Of a DNA stretch of 64,000 nucleotides, positions 41,107 to 53,473 are shown in pieces (positions within the stretch are counted from its first letter, which is position 1; each line of letters starts with the position of its first letter). The notes beneath the pieces are model-generated. The model was not told where the DNA came from, made no database searches, and saw nothing but the letters and a program-made list of their open reading frames with translations. Source of the DNA: Owenia fusiformis (lineage: Eukaryota; Annelida; Polychaeta; Sabellida; Oweniidae); assembly GCA_903813345.2 (NCBI GenBank), contig CAIIXF020000009.1:928001-992000 (forward strand), in the 5' to 3' direction. Made by a program: the position numbers and the translations under genes.

Positions 41107-41999
41107 ACCTTTTACTATAGCTGAAATATAGTGACATAGCAGAATTCTATATATTGGTGTTAAAATTGAGAATTATTTAAATCGTTGTTAAAACGGACTA
41201 ACAGTCAAATCTCTTTTTTTAGATTTCTCAGATGTTATCTATTTATGCATTATTTCTAGCAGCTTTTATTCTTCAAGCTAGGTTCAGGTTATATAGAATA
41301 TATCAATCTATATGAGACTTGAGGTGGACTTGCTGGGAAATCAGTTCATATCAAGGTCAAAATCTAGGACAAATCAAAGTTAGCCCAGGGCTGAAATAGC
41401 AAATTTGATGTAGAAAATCTTACGCACTGAACGATATCACTTTTCCCGGGAAACATAGCCGGGCAGATAATGTCATTATTGCCCGACTAAAGTCATTAAC
41501 GCCCGACACAATATTGCTCACGTCAATATAGCAATTTAAATGCCTTCTCAACTAGTACTAAAACCCCTAGAACAGGCCCTGCAAAGTGGTAATAATACGA
41601 TTTCATCTATTATAGCTTACAAAACTCAAATCCGGTTGAAAAACATTTCAATTTTGGATCACAAGCGATATGAAATGATTCGGTGTTACATATATGAACG
41701 AGGTTCGCGTAACTGTCTATCAATTTTTGGCGTATCCGCAAATTGGCTTTGTATTATCGTATGTAGGTTACATTTATATACACCAAGGTTGTTGCGCAAT
41801 GTAGAGCATGTCCTAACGAGGAAAAGAAACAAATTACTAAATTTTATGAAATTTTGAATTTCAAACTCGACAGTTTTTCGCTTATTTCATGTTATCCATG
41901 GGCGTCGATTTGCAAAGACTACGTTCAAAATTAACATTACTGAATGCATCACCGAATGCGATGCTTACATAAATCTTTCATGCTTTTATTGATACGCAG

Positions 42000-43580
42000 T
42001 AGTAAAAAATACGTAAAGGCTAGAGTACCGACAATTGTCGGTACTCTAGACTCTGATGTGGTGGCACGCTAGAGGACCGACAAATAAATTGTCGGTACGG
42101 GAGATATGCTGTGTTTACACGCTAGAGGACCGACAAATATTAATTTTCGAATTTTCTGGCGCATGCGCAATGCGCGGGGGGATATTTCAGATATCATACG
42201 GATATTTTGGGAACAAGTGCAAAACCCGGGGAGGGCATTAGCCCCGGTTACCCGGGGATTACCAAACCCAGTCAAAAAATGGTAGCCCGGGAACAGGGAA
42301 TGGTAGTAAACGTTGAAAGGCCCAATTAGGAGCTATTAATGCAGAGTAAACGGCTATATATATTCTAAACAGACAGGATATTTCTCCTGAGCCGATCAGG
42401 CGTAGAAAGAGGCGTTTGCTACCCATTAGATAGAAGAAAATAGCTAGAATGTTTTTATTTGAAGCTTATGGTATGAGGTTCAATATCCATCCGCCAAAAG
42501 GTATAACCCCTATATAGTCCATTTAAAAACCTGTGGTATCGTTCTAAATAACCCATAGTTGGCTTCTCTTTCTAGGGTACCTAGTATGCCACTATTTGGT
42601 GTCAAAATAAAGAGGAGTTCAACTTTCATTTGAATTACGAAAATAGCGATGTAGGTCAAAATAGTTCCGAACGTGAGCATGTTTACTACGCGTTTGCCCG
42701 TCATATCAGAATTGAGGAAGTGGTAGCAAACGCGAGTTACAATAAACGGACGCTGATATCTCAAAAAGTAACCTGACTCCCTATAATTTGATGTAGGTCA
42801 ATCGAACCCCTATATGGACAGGTGCATTTTGATATATAACACTATGGGGGGTAAGCGTTTCATAGTTGGTCACGAACGCCATATGTGCAAAGTATTGTTA
42901 TGAATTTTCGAATTTGGTGTTGGATTACGGTACTCAAATCTTATAGCACAATTTTTGATGGAAGTTGCATTTGGCTCCTTTAGTTAATGGCCACGATTCC
43001 ATCTCGCATGAGAGAGCTACCAAACGCAAAGTAAACAGTGATATATTCCAAATGAGTAATAGTAAGGGTAGAGAGCGACGGGGGCGAAAGCATCCCCTCC
43101 CCTAACTGTATATATCGACCCATTAGATAGAACAAGAAAAGAGCTTTAAAATGTTTTTTAATTCAAGCTTGTAGGACAATTTTGATGGAAGTTGAATCAA
43201 TTTTTGTCGAAACAAATTATGGCTCACTACAAGTTAATGCCTGTACGATTCCATACTGCAAAATGAGCACTATGCCCCCCCCCCCCTTCAAAAGAAAAAA
43301 GTAGGTATTGCCGGGATTCGAACTCGGGACCGAGTGTGTTTGAGTCGTGCTCGCTAACCACTAGGCTACCAGTGATGTGGTTATTACTAAAAGTAAAAGT
43401 ATTGCATTTATTTATGAAATTGTCGGCTCTCTATCAAAAACACGTAGCAGCCACTTGCGTACCGACAATTGTCGGTTCTCTATCTGGCACTACTAGTTGA
43501 CGATAGAGTGCCGACAATTGTCGGTACCCCAGCAAATACCCCTGGTCAGTCTCCAGTACCGACAATTGTCTGTCCTGGAG
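42000..43580. repeat. Cluster of ACCGACAATTGTCGGT palindromes
   Basis: The first is a perfect long palindrome centred at about 42,034 (core ACCGACAATTGTCGGT with CTAGAGT arms). Partial or variant copies lie at about 42,075 (split by a spacer), 42,130, 43,421, 43,461, 43,508 and 43,558. Most are next to CTAGAG or CTATC/GATAG. All lie within copy B. Confidence 0.7.
43303..43374 (-). tRNA. tRNA-like sequence (SINE head or pseudo-tRNA)
   Basis: The minus strand reads GGTAGCCTAGTGGTTAGCGA (A-box region) and, about 30 bp on, GAGTTCGAATCCCGGC (B-box/T-arm). The anticodon arm pairs poorly and I cannot assign an anticodon. A run of C/G follows. It is probably a tRNA-derived SINE fragment. Confidence 0.5.
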
Positions 43581-43607
43581 CCACTCCGTAAAAAATAATG
43601 CACCTAC

Positions 43608-43634
43608 CTTAGCTTTCTGTTTCATCGTGGCCAT
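43608..43634 (-). pseudogene. Second gene start of copy B (minus strand)
   Basis: ATG at 43,634, reading MATMKQKAK then a GTAGGT donor. Copy A has MAAMEQKTK and a GTTGGT donor at the equivalent place (about 7,070-7,100). Conserved frame, start and donor in two copies suggest a real first exon of a minus-strand gene converging on the plus-strand gene at the other end. The rest of the gene is lost. Confidence 0.4.
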
Positions 43635-43865
43635 TTTATTGGATAAATCAGTGATCGTATTCGACTAACCTCATTTTCAGAGGTGGCGTATCCGTCATGC
43701 TATAACACCGTGGGTATGAAGCTTTGGATTCATTTATTGTGCTACTAAAGTGAATGGGAATTATTTTTCTACTGCTTGGGAGAGTTTGAGACGAAACTTA
43801 GAATTTAGCTCATTGTGACAACTTTTGATGGTTGGGATTTATTTTTGTCCCCCACTTTATCTATA

Positions 43866-44983
43866 GTATGTATCCAACAGACTGACTAGAAGTCAGTCTG
43901 TTATGATGTACTACTTTCCTTTGGAAATTGCAGTGAAATTTTTTGCACAAAATTATCAATTGGAGGAATCATTTTTTCAATAAAATAAACATTACAAAAT
44001 TTCAATTAAATAGTAAGGTACAATAAAATGCAATAAAAAGTAACACAGCATATTGTCAAGTGGAAATAAAGCTAGTTGAAGTAACAAATGTGCAAATTAA
44101 TTTTACCCAATCGGCCATTTTGAATAGCACTTCCTATGTAAACAAAAATTTTATATAACCAAACTTTAACATAGGTGCCTTATAGTCTGAATATAATTCA
44201 GACTAAATAGGATATAGTCTAACTTTATCTAGCTATGTGCAAATACAGTAAGAAGAAGGCAAGATCAGAAGCTCAATGAATTATTCTTTGAGCCTGATCC
44301 TACTACAAAACGAACTGGTCAACATCTGTGATGCCTACAAACCTGATTTTGCGGGACGAGACGTCCCGTATAGTTGGTAGGCCTACCCCGTGATACAAAT
44401 ATTGAAATTGGACAGGCTACAGTAGTCTACAAAAATTGGGCCCCAAATTCATGTTTTGCAATATAATGAAGTTTTAGTGAGAAAGTTTGAAAAGAAAAAT
44501 AAAGATATACAAACAATATATTTATAAAAAGCTTACCAATTCTGATTCACTAACCAAAACATGTAAAGTCAGTAATATTAAATATTAACGGCGAAGAAAA
44601 TCGGCGCCATTTTATTTTGTAAATTGTTTTGACGTGAAGAATATTGTCAAATATTTAGTTGTACTCATCTATCGGAAAAGCAGTCTTTTGTAGATTTTAT
44701 AATGAAAATTACTTCAATATCTTCAAAAAACTCAGATAATTATTTATTGATACCATAACACACGAATAATAGTATTATGATTAGATTTTGTTTAGTGAAA
44801 CATTTTCAGTCATGAAAGCATTGAGCTTTGGTCTTACTCCACCAAAACAAATGGTTTGACACCACTATATTGATTGTACTGAATGCACACCAAAATTATT
44901 TTGCCATAGGCCGAAATGTTAACTTACAATGTCTTCAAGAAAAGAACCAGATCCAATTTATGTTTAATTATCACCCTTACATC
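43866..44983. other. Sequence before gap, no gene seen
   Basis: AT-rich. The minus strand at about 44,617-44,600 has AAAATGGCGCCGATTTTC, which resembles a promoter-proximal ATGGCGCC start element; a distant 5' exon of the CEP350-like gene could lie here, but nothing supports it further. Confidence 0.3.
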
Positions 44984-45483
44984 NNNNNNNNNNNNNNNNN
45001 NNNNNNNNNNNNNNNNNNNNNNNNNNNNNNNNNNNNNNNNNNNNNNNNNNNNNNNNNNNNNNNNNNNNNNNNNNNNNNNNNNNNNNNNNNNNNNNNNNNN
45101 NNNNNNNNNNNNNNNNNNNNNNNNNNNNNNNNNNNNNNNNNNNNNNNNNNNNNNNNNNNNNNNNNNNNNNNNNNNNNNNNNNNNNNNNNNNNNNNNNNNN
45201 NNNNNNNNNNNNNNNNNNNNNNNNNNNNNNNNNNNNNNNNNNNNNNNNNNNNNNNNNNNNNNNNNNNNNNNNNNNNNNNNNNNNNNNNNNNNNNNNNNNN
45301 NNNNNNNNNNNNNNNNNNNNNNNNNNNNNNNNNNNNNNNNNNNNNNNNNNNNNNNNNNNNNNNNNNNNNNNNNNNNNNNNNNNNNNNNNNNNNNNNNNNN
45401 NNNNNNNNNNNNNNNNNNNNNNNNNNNNNNNNNNNNNNNNNNNNNNNNNNNNNNNNNNNNNNNNNNNNNNNNNNNNNNNNNNN
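44984..45483. other. Assembly gap, 500 N
   Basis: Exactly 500 N. Size unknown. Confidence 0.99.
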
Positions 45484-46162
45484 AATATAAAAGGATGAGT
45501 CTGGGAATGAGTCTGGATATCGACTTTTGAAAATTGTATTGTCTGAAAAACCAACTCAATCACACATATTATGAAACCTCTTATCCTTCTTCTAAGAGTA
45601 CAAAAATATCAATTTGTATCACAATTCATGAAGAATATTGGCATCAAAAAGAATGCATATCACTGTGCCACAATTGAAAAAATTCAAGTTCAAATACTAA
45701 ATGAATAATTTATACAAAAAGTTTGAAACATATCCTCCAAAACATTGCTTACTTTCTTTGTAAAGACATTGAACATATGGCATTTCTTGATTAGTGAATT
45801 GGTGTTTATCTGGGTAATCAAGGGATAATAGTCACTCAAAGTTACTGAGCATCCAGTTTTGACACTTCAATTGTATTGGTAAAATTACACATATTTCAGT
45901 CAAATTCATGCTGAGCACAGCATTTTGGTTTCAATTTTATAATCTCTATACATGACCCTGGTGATAAAGAGTCAGAATCAATCAAAAAACTAAACCCGAA
46001 AACTGTGCTCATTGTGAAAATTAAAAGTGAAGCTACTTTTTTCTGATATTTCTTACATCAAATCACAGCCATCTTGTTTTTCCCCTTTCAAATTAAACTG
46101 GTGGAAAATTCAAAAATTTAAATTCTAAAATATATTTTAAAAAAATAAAGTTATTTCTTCTT

Positions 46163-47012
46163 CACCCTATGCAGACAGAGCCTGCGGGAAATATTGGGTG
46201 CGGAGCAAATGAGCGGAGGGTGCGGAGCTAACGGTCATTTTTGAATTTAAATTTGGGATATTTCTGAAACTAAGCCGTTTTGGGACTTCAAATATACCAA
46301 GATATGTGTATTTGACACCAAATACCAATAAAATTGTGAAAATAGTAGTGCAATTCATTTAATAGCGACGCAGTATGCCTTAAACATTTCCCAGACCTAT
46401 ATATTTTGAGACTATCCTTTTAATACTGCGTCCCCAGCATTCATAAAAAATGGTGTTCAAGATACACTACCCATGCAAATTATTTTGGCATCTTGGAAGC
46501 CAGGCAGTATCTGTGTGATTTTATAAAAATTCGGAAATGTTCTTCAGATATGAGCCCCCTCTAAATATTGGGTGCGGAGCTACGTTTATGGAGCTGCTCC
46601 GCACCCAATATTTAGAGGGGGCTCATATCTGAAAAACATTCCAAATTTTTATAAAATCACACAGATACTGCCTGGCTTCCAAGATGCAAAAATAATTTGT
46701 ATAGATAGTGTACCTTGAACACCATTTTTTATGAATGCTGGGGACTCAGTATTAAAAGGATAATTTCAAAATATATAGGTCTGGGAAAGGTTTAAGGCAC
46801 ACTGCGTCGGTATAGAATGAATTGCGCTACTATTTTCACAATTGTATTGATATTTGGTGTCAAATACACATATCTTGGTATATTTGAAGTCCCAAAACGG
46901 CTTAGTTTCAGAAATATCCCAAATTTAAATTCAAAAATGACCGTTAGCTCCGCACCCTCCGCTCATTTGCTCCGCACCCAATATTTCCCACAGGCTCTGT
47001 CTGCATAGGGTG
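46163..47012. mobile_element. Foldback element, 850 bp, almost perfect palindrome
   Basis: CACCCTATGCAGACAGAGCC at 46,163 and its inverse at 47,012; arms of about 420 bp meet at about 46,587 with almost no spacer. TTCTT flanks both ends (46,158-46,162 and 47,013-47,017), a 5-bp duplication. The phrase ATTGGGTGCGGAGC occurs at the outer and inner ends of each arm. The two mirrored 63-codon open stretches are by-products of the symmetry. Confidence 0.85.
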
Positions 47013-47017
47013 TTCTT

Positions 47018-48250
47018 TATATGTCATATGTGTTGCCATTGGTATTTTTTCTATGATAATGATTATTTGTTTTCTGTTAGGATACTTATTTTGACTCTCA
47101 GCAGGGGGTTGATTATGCATCAAAACTCATGAAAAAGTATACTTATCAAATATAACTAGGACAGTTATAAAAATCATATTTCATATACATTTGACTGAGG
47201 GACCAAAAGGGCATATATCCAGACTCATCCTTTCAACAAATAGACTAGATGTGAGTAGAAAAGTCACTTATTTTACTTATTCAGAGCTCAGTAAGGTCTT
47301 TTGTGATTAAGCTGGCCAAATTTACATCCAAAAATCAATTTGAAAAATCAACTTTTTGACCTTTCAAAGGTCACTGAAGGTCAAATCCTAAAACTAATGT
47401 CAGATTTGAACTCCTGCCAACTCGTAGATGATTTTCAAAAAAAATTTGGTCAAATTGAAGCAAGTTGAAAAATAACTTATTTTTACTTTTTTGACGTCAA
47501 ATATTTCAAAAACTGTAAATATTTGATGCTGACATATATTGAGCAATATGTAGGGAATGCTTAAATCTAGTAATTATGTAATTCATTGCAAGAAATGATC
47601 AAGTATAAGGCAAACTTTGAGAAACTTGTCAATCACAAAACCTGCCATTGACTTTATACATGAGGAAGTTTCCTGAAAATGAAGTCCTACTTTTTGTCAA
47701 ATTTTATAGAGTAAACACCAAAAACTGTAATTCCAAGAGCTTTGAAATCTTCAGAGGACATAAGTTGCATATACAGCAACTACTATGAGTTATTTGAAAG
47801 TTCTACTTCAACAAGGTGTCTAGTATTTACAGAAAACTTGACTTTTTGACGTCAAAATCAGCAATTTCTCGGAAACCAGGTGAACTTGGGAAATGACGAT
47901 GATAGGTCAAATAGGCATAATGGATATGCATATATAATGAATGTGGATATGACTCATTCCGAATAGCAGTTTTAATTTGTGCAGCCAATGTTGACGGACA
48001 GACCAACAGACGGACGGACGGATGTCACAGCAGACAGATTTTTCGATACCAGCCTGTGACAAAACTTACTGTTTATGTGTTGCTAGGCAGCGTAAAATGT
48101 CAAACATATCAAAAAGTTCAAATCTAACAGAAATATGCCAAATTGGCTAAAGAAAACTTCAGAATATGTGACATAAATGTCTGTCCAGGGTACCTGTACA
48201 TCCTTCCCAGAAAAAAAGATACTGTATATCAACATGATTTACATTTTGAT
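47018..48250. other. Intergenic sequence, no gene seen
   Basis: AT-rich. At about 47,990-48,020 there is a GACGGAC-type simple repeat (compare 603-632). No ORF or transposon ends recognised. Confidence 0.35.
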
Positions 48251-48316
48251 ATACATCTAATTTTGGTCTATAAAAAACATCCATGTAAAAAAGTGTTGAT
48301 GTTGATTACTTATCAC

Positions 48317-48511
48317 CCCTCGTAAAATATATGGGGTATCGAATGTTTTTAGGGTTTTGTTCCTCTGACCCTTTTTCAATATGTTGATCGTCTTAGTGTC
48401 TTTGAAGCTTTTATCTAACTCCAGAATCAGTTTATAAAATTCAATTGTTCTCCATGTTAGCCTCATCAGAATAAGGATTGTTGATTCAGGATCCACTTCC
48501 TTGTCCGACAT
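48317..48511 (-). CDS. Hypothetical first coding exon (minus)
   Basis: From ATG at 48,511: MSDKEVDPESTILILMRLTW, then a helical mixed stretch to TPYILRG with a possible donor at 48,317 (AGGG|GTGATAAG). Composition is protein-like, but there is no recognised domain and the donor is weak. Confidence 0.25.
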
Positions 48512-48880
48512 TATGTCACTAGTCACTCCTTGCCAAGGTTCTTTCTAATCAGTTGTCTTTAGTTGAAATGAGCGGTAATCCTTTGTCTGAAAGTATACAA
48601 TTACAACCTCAATAAACTAGATCTTGATGATTCATAGACTAGATGCGAGTAGAAATAATCTTGATTTGTGGAATTAAATATTCAAAATTCAGAAGGCAGG
48701 TCAAATCTATAAATATGGTTTCGAAACTTTTTTATACAACTTTGAAAATATAATTTATTTGAAAATGTGACTTCTAATCCATGTTATAAAATCATAAAAG
48801 TGAAATATCTTTTCTTGTATTGTACAGATAACATTTTCTTTTACTAGACATTTTTAATTTGCATAGTAAAATACATAGAG

Positions 48881-49022
48881 GTTATTAAATGGGAGGTTTT
48901 TGATACAGGGTATATCTGAGGGAAATACAATATATCTACCCGAGGGACCGTAGGTACCGAGGGTTGATATATTGTATTTACCGAGGGATATACCCTGTAT
49001 CAAAAATCGAGCATTCAATAAC
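48881..49022. mobile_element. Palindromic MITE, about 140 bp
   Basis: TTTTTGATACAGGGTATATC near 48,897 is mirrored as GATATACCCTGTATCAAAAA near 48,989, with inner ATACAATATAT arms and a GAGGGACCGTAGG loop. Edges are approximate. Confidence 0.7.
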
Positions 49023-49539
49023 TGATTCATCCTATAGATACTTAGTAGATTTTGAGAATTAAATATTCATTGAATGTTAGGGAACCCTAATGTAATAATA
49101 ATTACAAACGATAATTACAATCAAAATATGAATATTTTATCTCAATTTAAAGTCCTCAACAAGCTTTTAACATGTTACAGTGTATGAAATTAATATTTAT
49201 TAAATAGAGCCAAAGTATATCCCGGGAATTCAAAAAAGCACCGAAAGAAATTCCCGGGTATTGCTGATGAGCAGGTGATATCTATATCTCCCGCTCACCT
49301 CAGCGGGAGATATATATATTACCCGCTCACCTCAGGTATCGATTATATTCCCGCATGTTTTTTACCTATTTCACTACTAAGTATGGGATAAATAGAGGTG
49401 ATATGAAAATTGAACCACTAAAACAGATGGATATTTAAGTTGACTGAACTTTCTACAACTATACGAGTATTTGTCTTTTTTTGAATTTTTTGCAACTGGA
49501 AAATCGCCAAATTAAATAGTAGACAAAAATCCTTGGAAT

Positions 49540-51333
49540 TAGACAATTTTTTTCGCTTGGTGTATTTGACAGATATAAGAAGGATACCAAGAAAAATGGA
49601 GGGAAAGGAGGAGGGAAGGTATTGCAACAGATTTTGGACAGTCATATGTTCGATTTTGGCTATTTTCTGAGGGTTTAAACAGTTGCATATGGTGGGCTAA
49701 TGCATTACTTCCAGGAAAAGCACTCATAGAGATAATAAAATTATTTTGACTTTGAGACAGGGAAGACAGTCGGTATGTGATGGCATGCGCAAAGCTCTAT
49801 TATGGCGGCCAATCCGATGTCTGGCAACCCTAACAAAAAATCTAGACAGTGTGCATTTTTACCTCCTGTGAAATAACAAGTGGAATTTAGAAGTCGTTTT
49901 GTGTTTTATTATCATTCTGCATCTTAATTCTATGTGTTGTGGTGTTAAAACGTCAGCAGAAATATACGATAATCAAGTGAATTAGACAGATTTTTCGAAA
50001 ACCCGTCTCCAGTGCTCAGGATATAAAAACTTGTATTAACATGCTCAAAAGTGTGAATGTGCACCTCGATGTCAAGCTAAATTAATGTTGTATCTAAAAC
50101 ACATACCTGATCGACTCAAACCAGCTTGTCACTCACATAAACACGCTTAAGCAAACATAGCAAAAAGATGATCTGAATCTTGGAATTTCATTCAAGAGCT
50201 AGTAATGCTCGCTACATGTCTTCATCATAAGTGTTCATCAGATTGGTGCGTGCTCAATAGAAAATCACCAATCAATCACGTTTATAAATTAATTTTGCCC
50301 ACGAGAATTACAAGGGTGAAGAAATTCGTATTTATAAACGAACAAATTTGAGATAACCAAATATCAGTCAGAGAAATCTGACGATCTACGAAACATCAAA
50401 AAATCAAAAGCGGGCTGACGGCGTATTCTACTAAATGTTGTCTATTTCATACACAGATACTAGTTTTCTGCATGAAAAAAATCAAAATTCTGCAAAAAAT
50501 TCTGCAAGAAAAAAAGCAAATTCTGCAAGGAGAAAATCGAAATTCTGCACAAATTTTCAAAAAAAGTCCAAATTCTGCAATCTTTTTTTCACAAACCTAT
50601 CCATTGAAAACGGAAGTCAGCTACTTTCTAGGTAAGAACTGCGCGTAATTAGCGAACTCGCTTTAGCGAATTTAAACGTGATAGAATGTTGAATTTCACG
50701 GTGAAATCGTACTTGAACTCAATAATGATTGATTGTTGGACATAAACAGACACTCTTCAAATACCCCGCAAAGGTAGGATATCGTAAAATATGTAATTTC
50801 TGGAAATTCTGGTAATTCCGCGGGATTTTCATGAAAATCAGGGATTCTGCAAAAAATTGAAGTTTTGTCAAATTCCGTCCACGCCGCGGAATTACGGAAT
50901 ACTAGTATCTAGATATGTTCATATATACTATTCTACTATCTCAAAGTCGAAATTATTTTATCATCTCTATGAGTGCTTTTCTTGGAGGTAAAATCAGAAA
51001 ATAGCCAAAATCCAACATATGACTATCCAAAATCTGTTGAGATACTTTCGCCCCTCCTTTAAATATTTGAGGAATGAAAAACTGACTCTTTTTCCAAAAT
51101 CTAAAAATTAACTTTTAAAGTCACTACAAATAGTAAAAAATGATTAATACAGTCAATATGGTACAATGAAAATGGGACTTCTGCGCATGTTAAATTTTTT
51201 CGTCAAAACTCAACTTTTGTTCAAGTTGATACGATTGTCTTTCAAACTAGAGACTTCCCTCATTCGAAAGATCATAAAAGACTTTATCTATACTGAAAAT
51301 CTTAGATCCAAACATAGTAGAATACGCCGTCAG
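49540..51333. repeat. Inverted repeats and an 18-bp TIR pair
   Basis: About 49,540-49,745 pairs inversely with about 50,930-51,065 (for example AAGCACTCATAGAGAT against ATCTCTATGAGTGCTTTT). Separately, CTGACGGCGTATTCTACT at 50,415 has an exact inverse ending at 51,333. These suggest overlapping or nested foldback elements. The stretch at 50,460-50,590 is rich in AAATTCTGCA repeats. No gene. Confidence 0.5.
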
Positions 51334-51389
51334 TCTCCATTTGATTTGTATTTCTGCTGACATTTCAAAACCATTATCTACTAGTTCAC

Positions 51390-51470
51390 CTAATTCCTGC
51401 TCGTCTTTTGCTCTTGTGCACACAATTCTCTATGAGGGCTTCTCTTCTCTTTGGTTCCTTGCTTAGGATG
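51390..51470 (-). CDS. Hypothetical internal exon (minus)
   Basis: The acceptor is CTACTTTCAG and the donor AATTAG|GTGAAC; 81 nt with phase 2 in and out. The peptide is ILSKEPKRREALIENCVHKS then KRRAGI. The phase fits the candidate first exon at 57,702-57,898, but 6 kb of transposons separate them. Could be chance. Confidence 0.22.
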   Translation of the reverse strand, partial: HPKQGTKEKRSPHRELCAQEQKTSRN

Positions 51471-51599
51471 CTGAAAGTAGCATTATAGTAATAGATTAAG
51501 ATATAATATTGATCTACTTTGGTATCTATTATTCCTAAGTGGAGAGATGAGATGAAGCTTTCTTTTACATGAGACAAATCAGAGAGGTATTATTGTGCA

Positions 51600-52276
51600 A
51601 TTAATCACTATTTAGTCTTTGTTCCTCAATCAGACACTTTTCTATATTATGAAGTTACATATAGCTTTATAAAGTTCATTCGCCAAAATTTTTTAAATTC
51701 ATCAAAACTTGATAAGTTAGTAAAATTACAGACAACTTTGTTAATTTCATATCATATTCTCTCAATATTTCACTGTTAAATTAGTTGAAATGCTGTTTCT
51801 CTACATTTATCTTTAGGAAATGCACACAATCCGGAATTCAGTATTTGAATCCTTTAAACGTACCTATCTCTCTCTTGGATTGAATCAAAGGAGTTCACTG
51901 TAGGCTATTTTCGCCATATTCTGAAAAATAAAAATATGGGTATCTCGTGTAGATTATTGCAGATTATCTTTCATAAATATGAGATAGATCTATCAAACAT
52001 ACTAAAATTCCATGATTTTGCATCATCGCAGAAATCCAGAGAATTTGAGTTTTTAAAATGTTGGCAAAGGACCACGAGTTGTTTGAAGAGTGAATCTGGG
52101 GAGCTTTTTCACGCATTTCACTTGTATAAAACATCAATACATTTTAAAACATTTTATTGACTATAAGATTGCACCATATAATGCTAAGATTATCTATGGA
52201 TTAACACCCAGGTATTGATATTTTTCAAACTTCAGAGGGCTGGGAATCATTATTACGATTGCTTTTGAATAATATT
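51600..52276. other. Intergenic sequence, no gene seen
   Basis: No convincing coding or repeat feature. Confidence 0.35.
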
Positions 52277-53060
52277 TACCGTATTCTCTGTAATTAGCGC
52301 CCAGGGCGTTTAGAAAATTGAAAATACATTATTTAGACCATTCTAATAAGCGCCCATGTATGAAAGAAATCAGAAATCCCGAGGAATTTCATGTATGGCA
52401 ATTTTTCTTGACAAGAATGCATTTTCTTCAACATATTTTTATAATAATATGACAAGTGCTGTTATTGGAGAGAATACGGTAAAGATCGCTTAGACAATAT
52501 TGACAGTGGTTGAAGACCCGTCTATGTCTAATTTATTTCCGGCACGCCCACTTTGTCATTATCGCCGATTACCTTCAATATTTCCACTAGAGACTGCTGG
52601 ATATCGATCTAAAGTTATACATTATTTCTAATTTGATGAGAGATCATCATTATTCGTGCAAAAGTCGTGTAAAAGTCGAGAAACATTAAAAAGAAACCAG
52701 AAAGTTCACGACCTTGACATGCGCAGAACATCTGCGCAGTAGCTTTTGAAATTTCTGAATGCCGATAAAGAACAATTCCTTCATTCATTATGGACTATTT
52801 GGAGACAATATTCGCCTGGTATGTTGTGGGAAGCACCCATCGATAGATATGTATCGAGAGGATGCATAGAATTACAAAACGCGTCGTGTTTACAGCAGTT
52901 TTAGGGTAAGTACTCTATTATCGCCCGCTCCTGGATTTTGAGAAATATTTTTTTCCTGATATATTCTTCAATTCTTGTTGATTCCTCGATGTTTCTTGAA
53001 CTTTGTGAAGCGGGGTGGGCGCTTATTAGAGAGTGGGCGGTAATTACAGAGAATACGGTA
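52277..53060. mobile_element. TIR element, TACCGTATTCTCTGTAATTA ends
   Basis: TACCGTATTCTCTGTAATTA at 52,277 is exactly inverted at 53,060; both are followed inward by GCGCCC/GGGCG-type sequence. A third, partial copy (GAGAATACGGTAAAG) lies internally near 52,471. No duplication and no ORF found. Confidence 0.65.
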
Positions 53061-53067
53061 TGCTGTT

Positions 53068-53205
53068 TTAAATGGGTTTCATGTATCTCAATAATTTCTC
53101 AAATTGTGTAAATGGAACCCCTTCCTCCTCAAAGAGAAAATTCTTGGGATTAAGGAAGGAATAACATTTACACAATTTGAGAAATTCTTGGGATACATGA
53201 AATAT
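53068..53205. repeat. Hairpin, about 138 bp
   Basis: TCTCAAATTGTGTAAATG near 53,098 pairs with CATTTACACAATTTGAGA near 53,167; outer TTTCATGTATC / GATACATGAAA also pairs. Confidence 0.65.
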
Positions 53206-53473
53206 GAATAGGACAATAGCTAAATGGAACACTCTACCAGGTGACATGTTAGACTGTGACAGTCATAGTAGTTTCAAATCATCATACTATGCCTATGTCA
53301 ATAACTGCAATTAAATAGATGTGTTTTTAATATAGATCTATGTTTTAATGTAAAATGTCCCCAGTGCACAGCAACAAGCCTGAACTACTGGGAAAGAGGG
53401 GAGATGTCAACATGGAAGCCTGACAGTCTCCCCAGGATATTTCAACACAAAGGGACTTCCTAGGGGGGTACAC

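Larger units (their letters stand above)
40295..43712. mobile_element. DNA transposon, CACGGTG ends, 5-bp TSD, copy B (3.4 kb)
   Basis: CACGGTGTTATAGCACGAC at 40,295 and the inverse of CACGGTGTTATAGCATGAC at 43,712, flanked by GGTAT at 40,290-40,294 and 43,713-43,717. Subterminal sequences match copy A (5,715-7,171). It keeps a two-exon gene start on the plus strand (40,362-40,417 and from 40,860) and a nine-codon gene start on the minus strand at the other end (43,634-43,608). No transposase catalytic core is visible. It contains several ACCGACAATTGTCGGT palindromes and a tRNA-like stretch (43,303-43,374) that suggest further insertions. Confidence 0.75.
39866..43865. mobile_element. Outer TIR element (AGTGGGGGACA ends) hosting copy B
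   Basis: AGTGGGGGACA at 39,866 and the inverse TGTCCCCCACT at 43,865. The remaining parts are short (about 430 bp left, 150 bp right) and surround the insertion at 40,295-43,712. No duplication identified with confidence. Confidence 0.5.

Noticed and set aside
41400-41540. Possible riboswitch or structured RNA from GCCCGAC repeats
   Set aside because: Only a short run of GCCCGAC motifs inside a transposon; no covarying structure can be argued.
44828-45563. Long frames across 44,984-45,483
   Set aside because: They run through the N gap.
46167-47008. Two mirrored 63-codon frames, almost identical
   Set aside because: They are the two arms of the foldback palindrome, not duplicate genes.
46163-47012. 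CACTA/EnSpm assignment for the foldback element
   Set aside because: Ends are CACCC, not CACTA, and the duplication is 5 bp, not 3.
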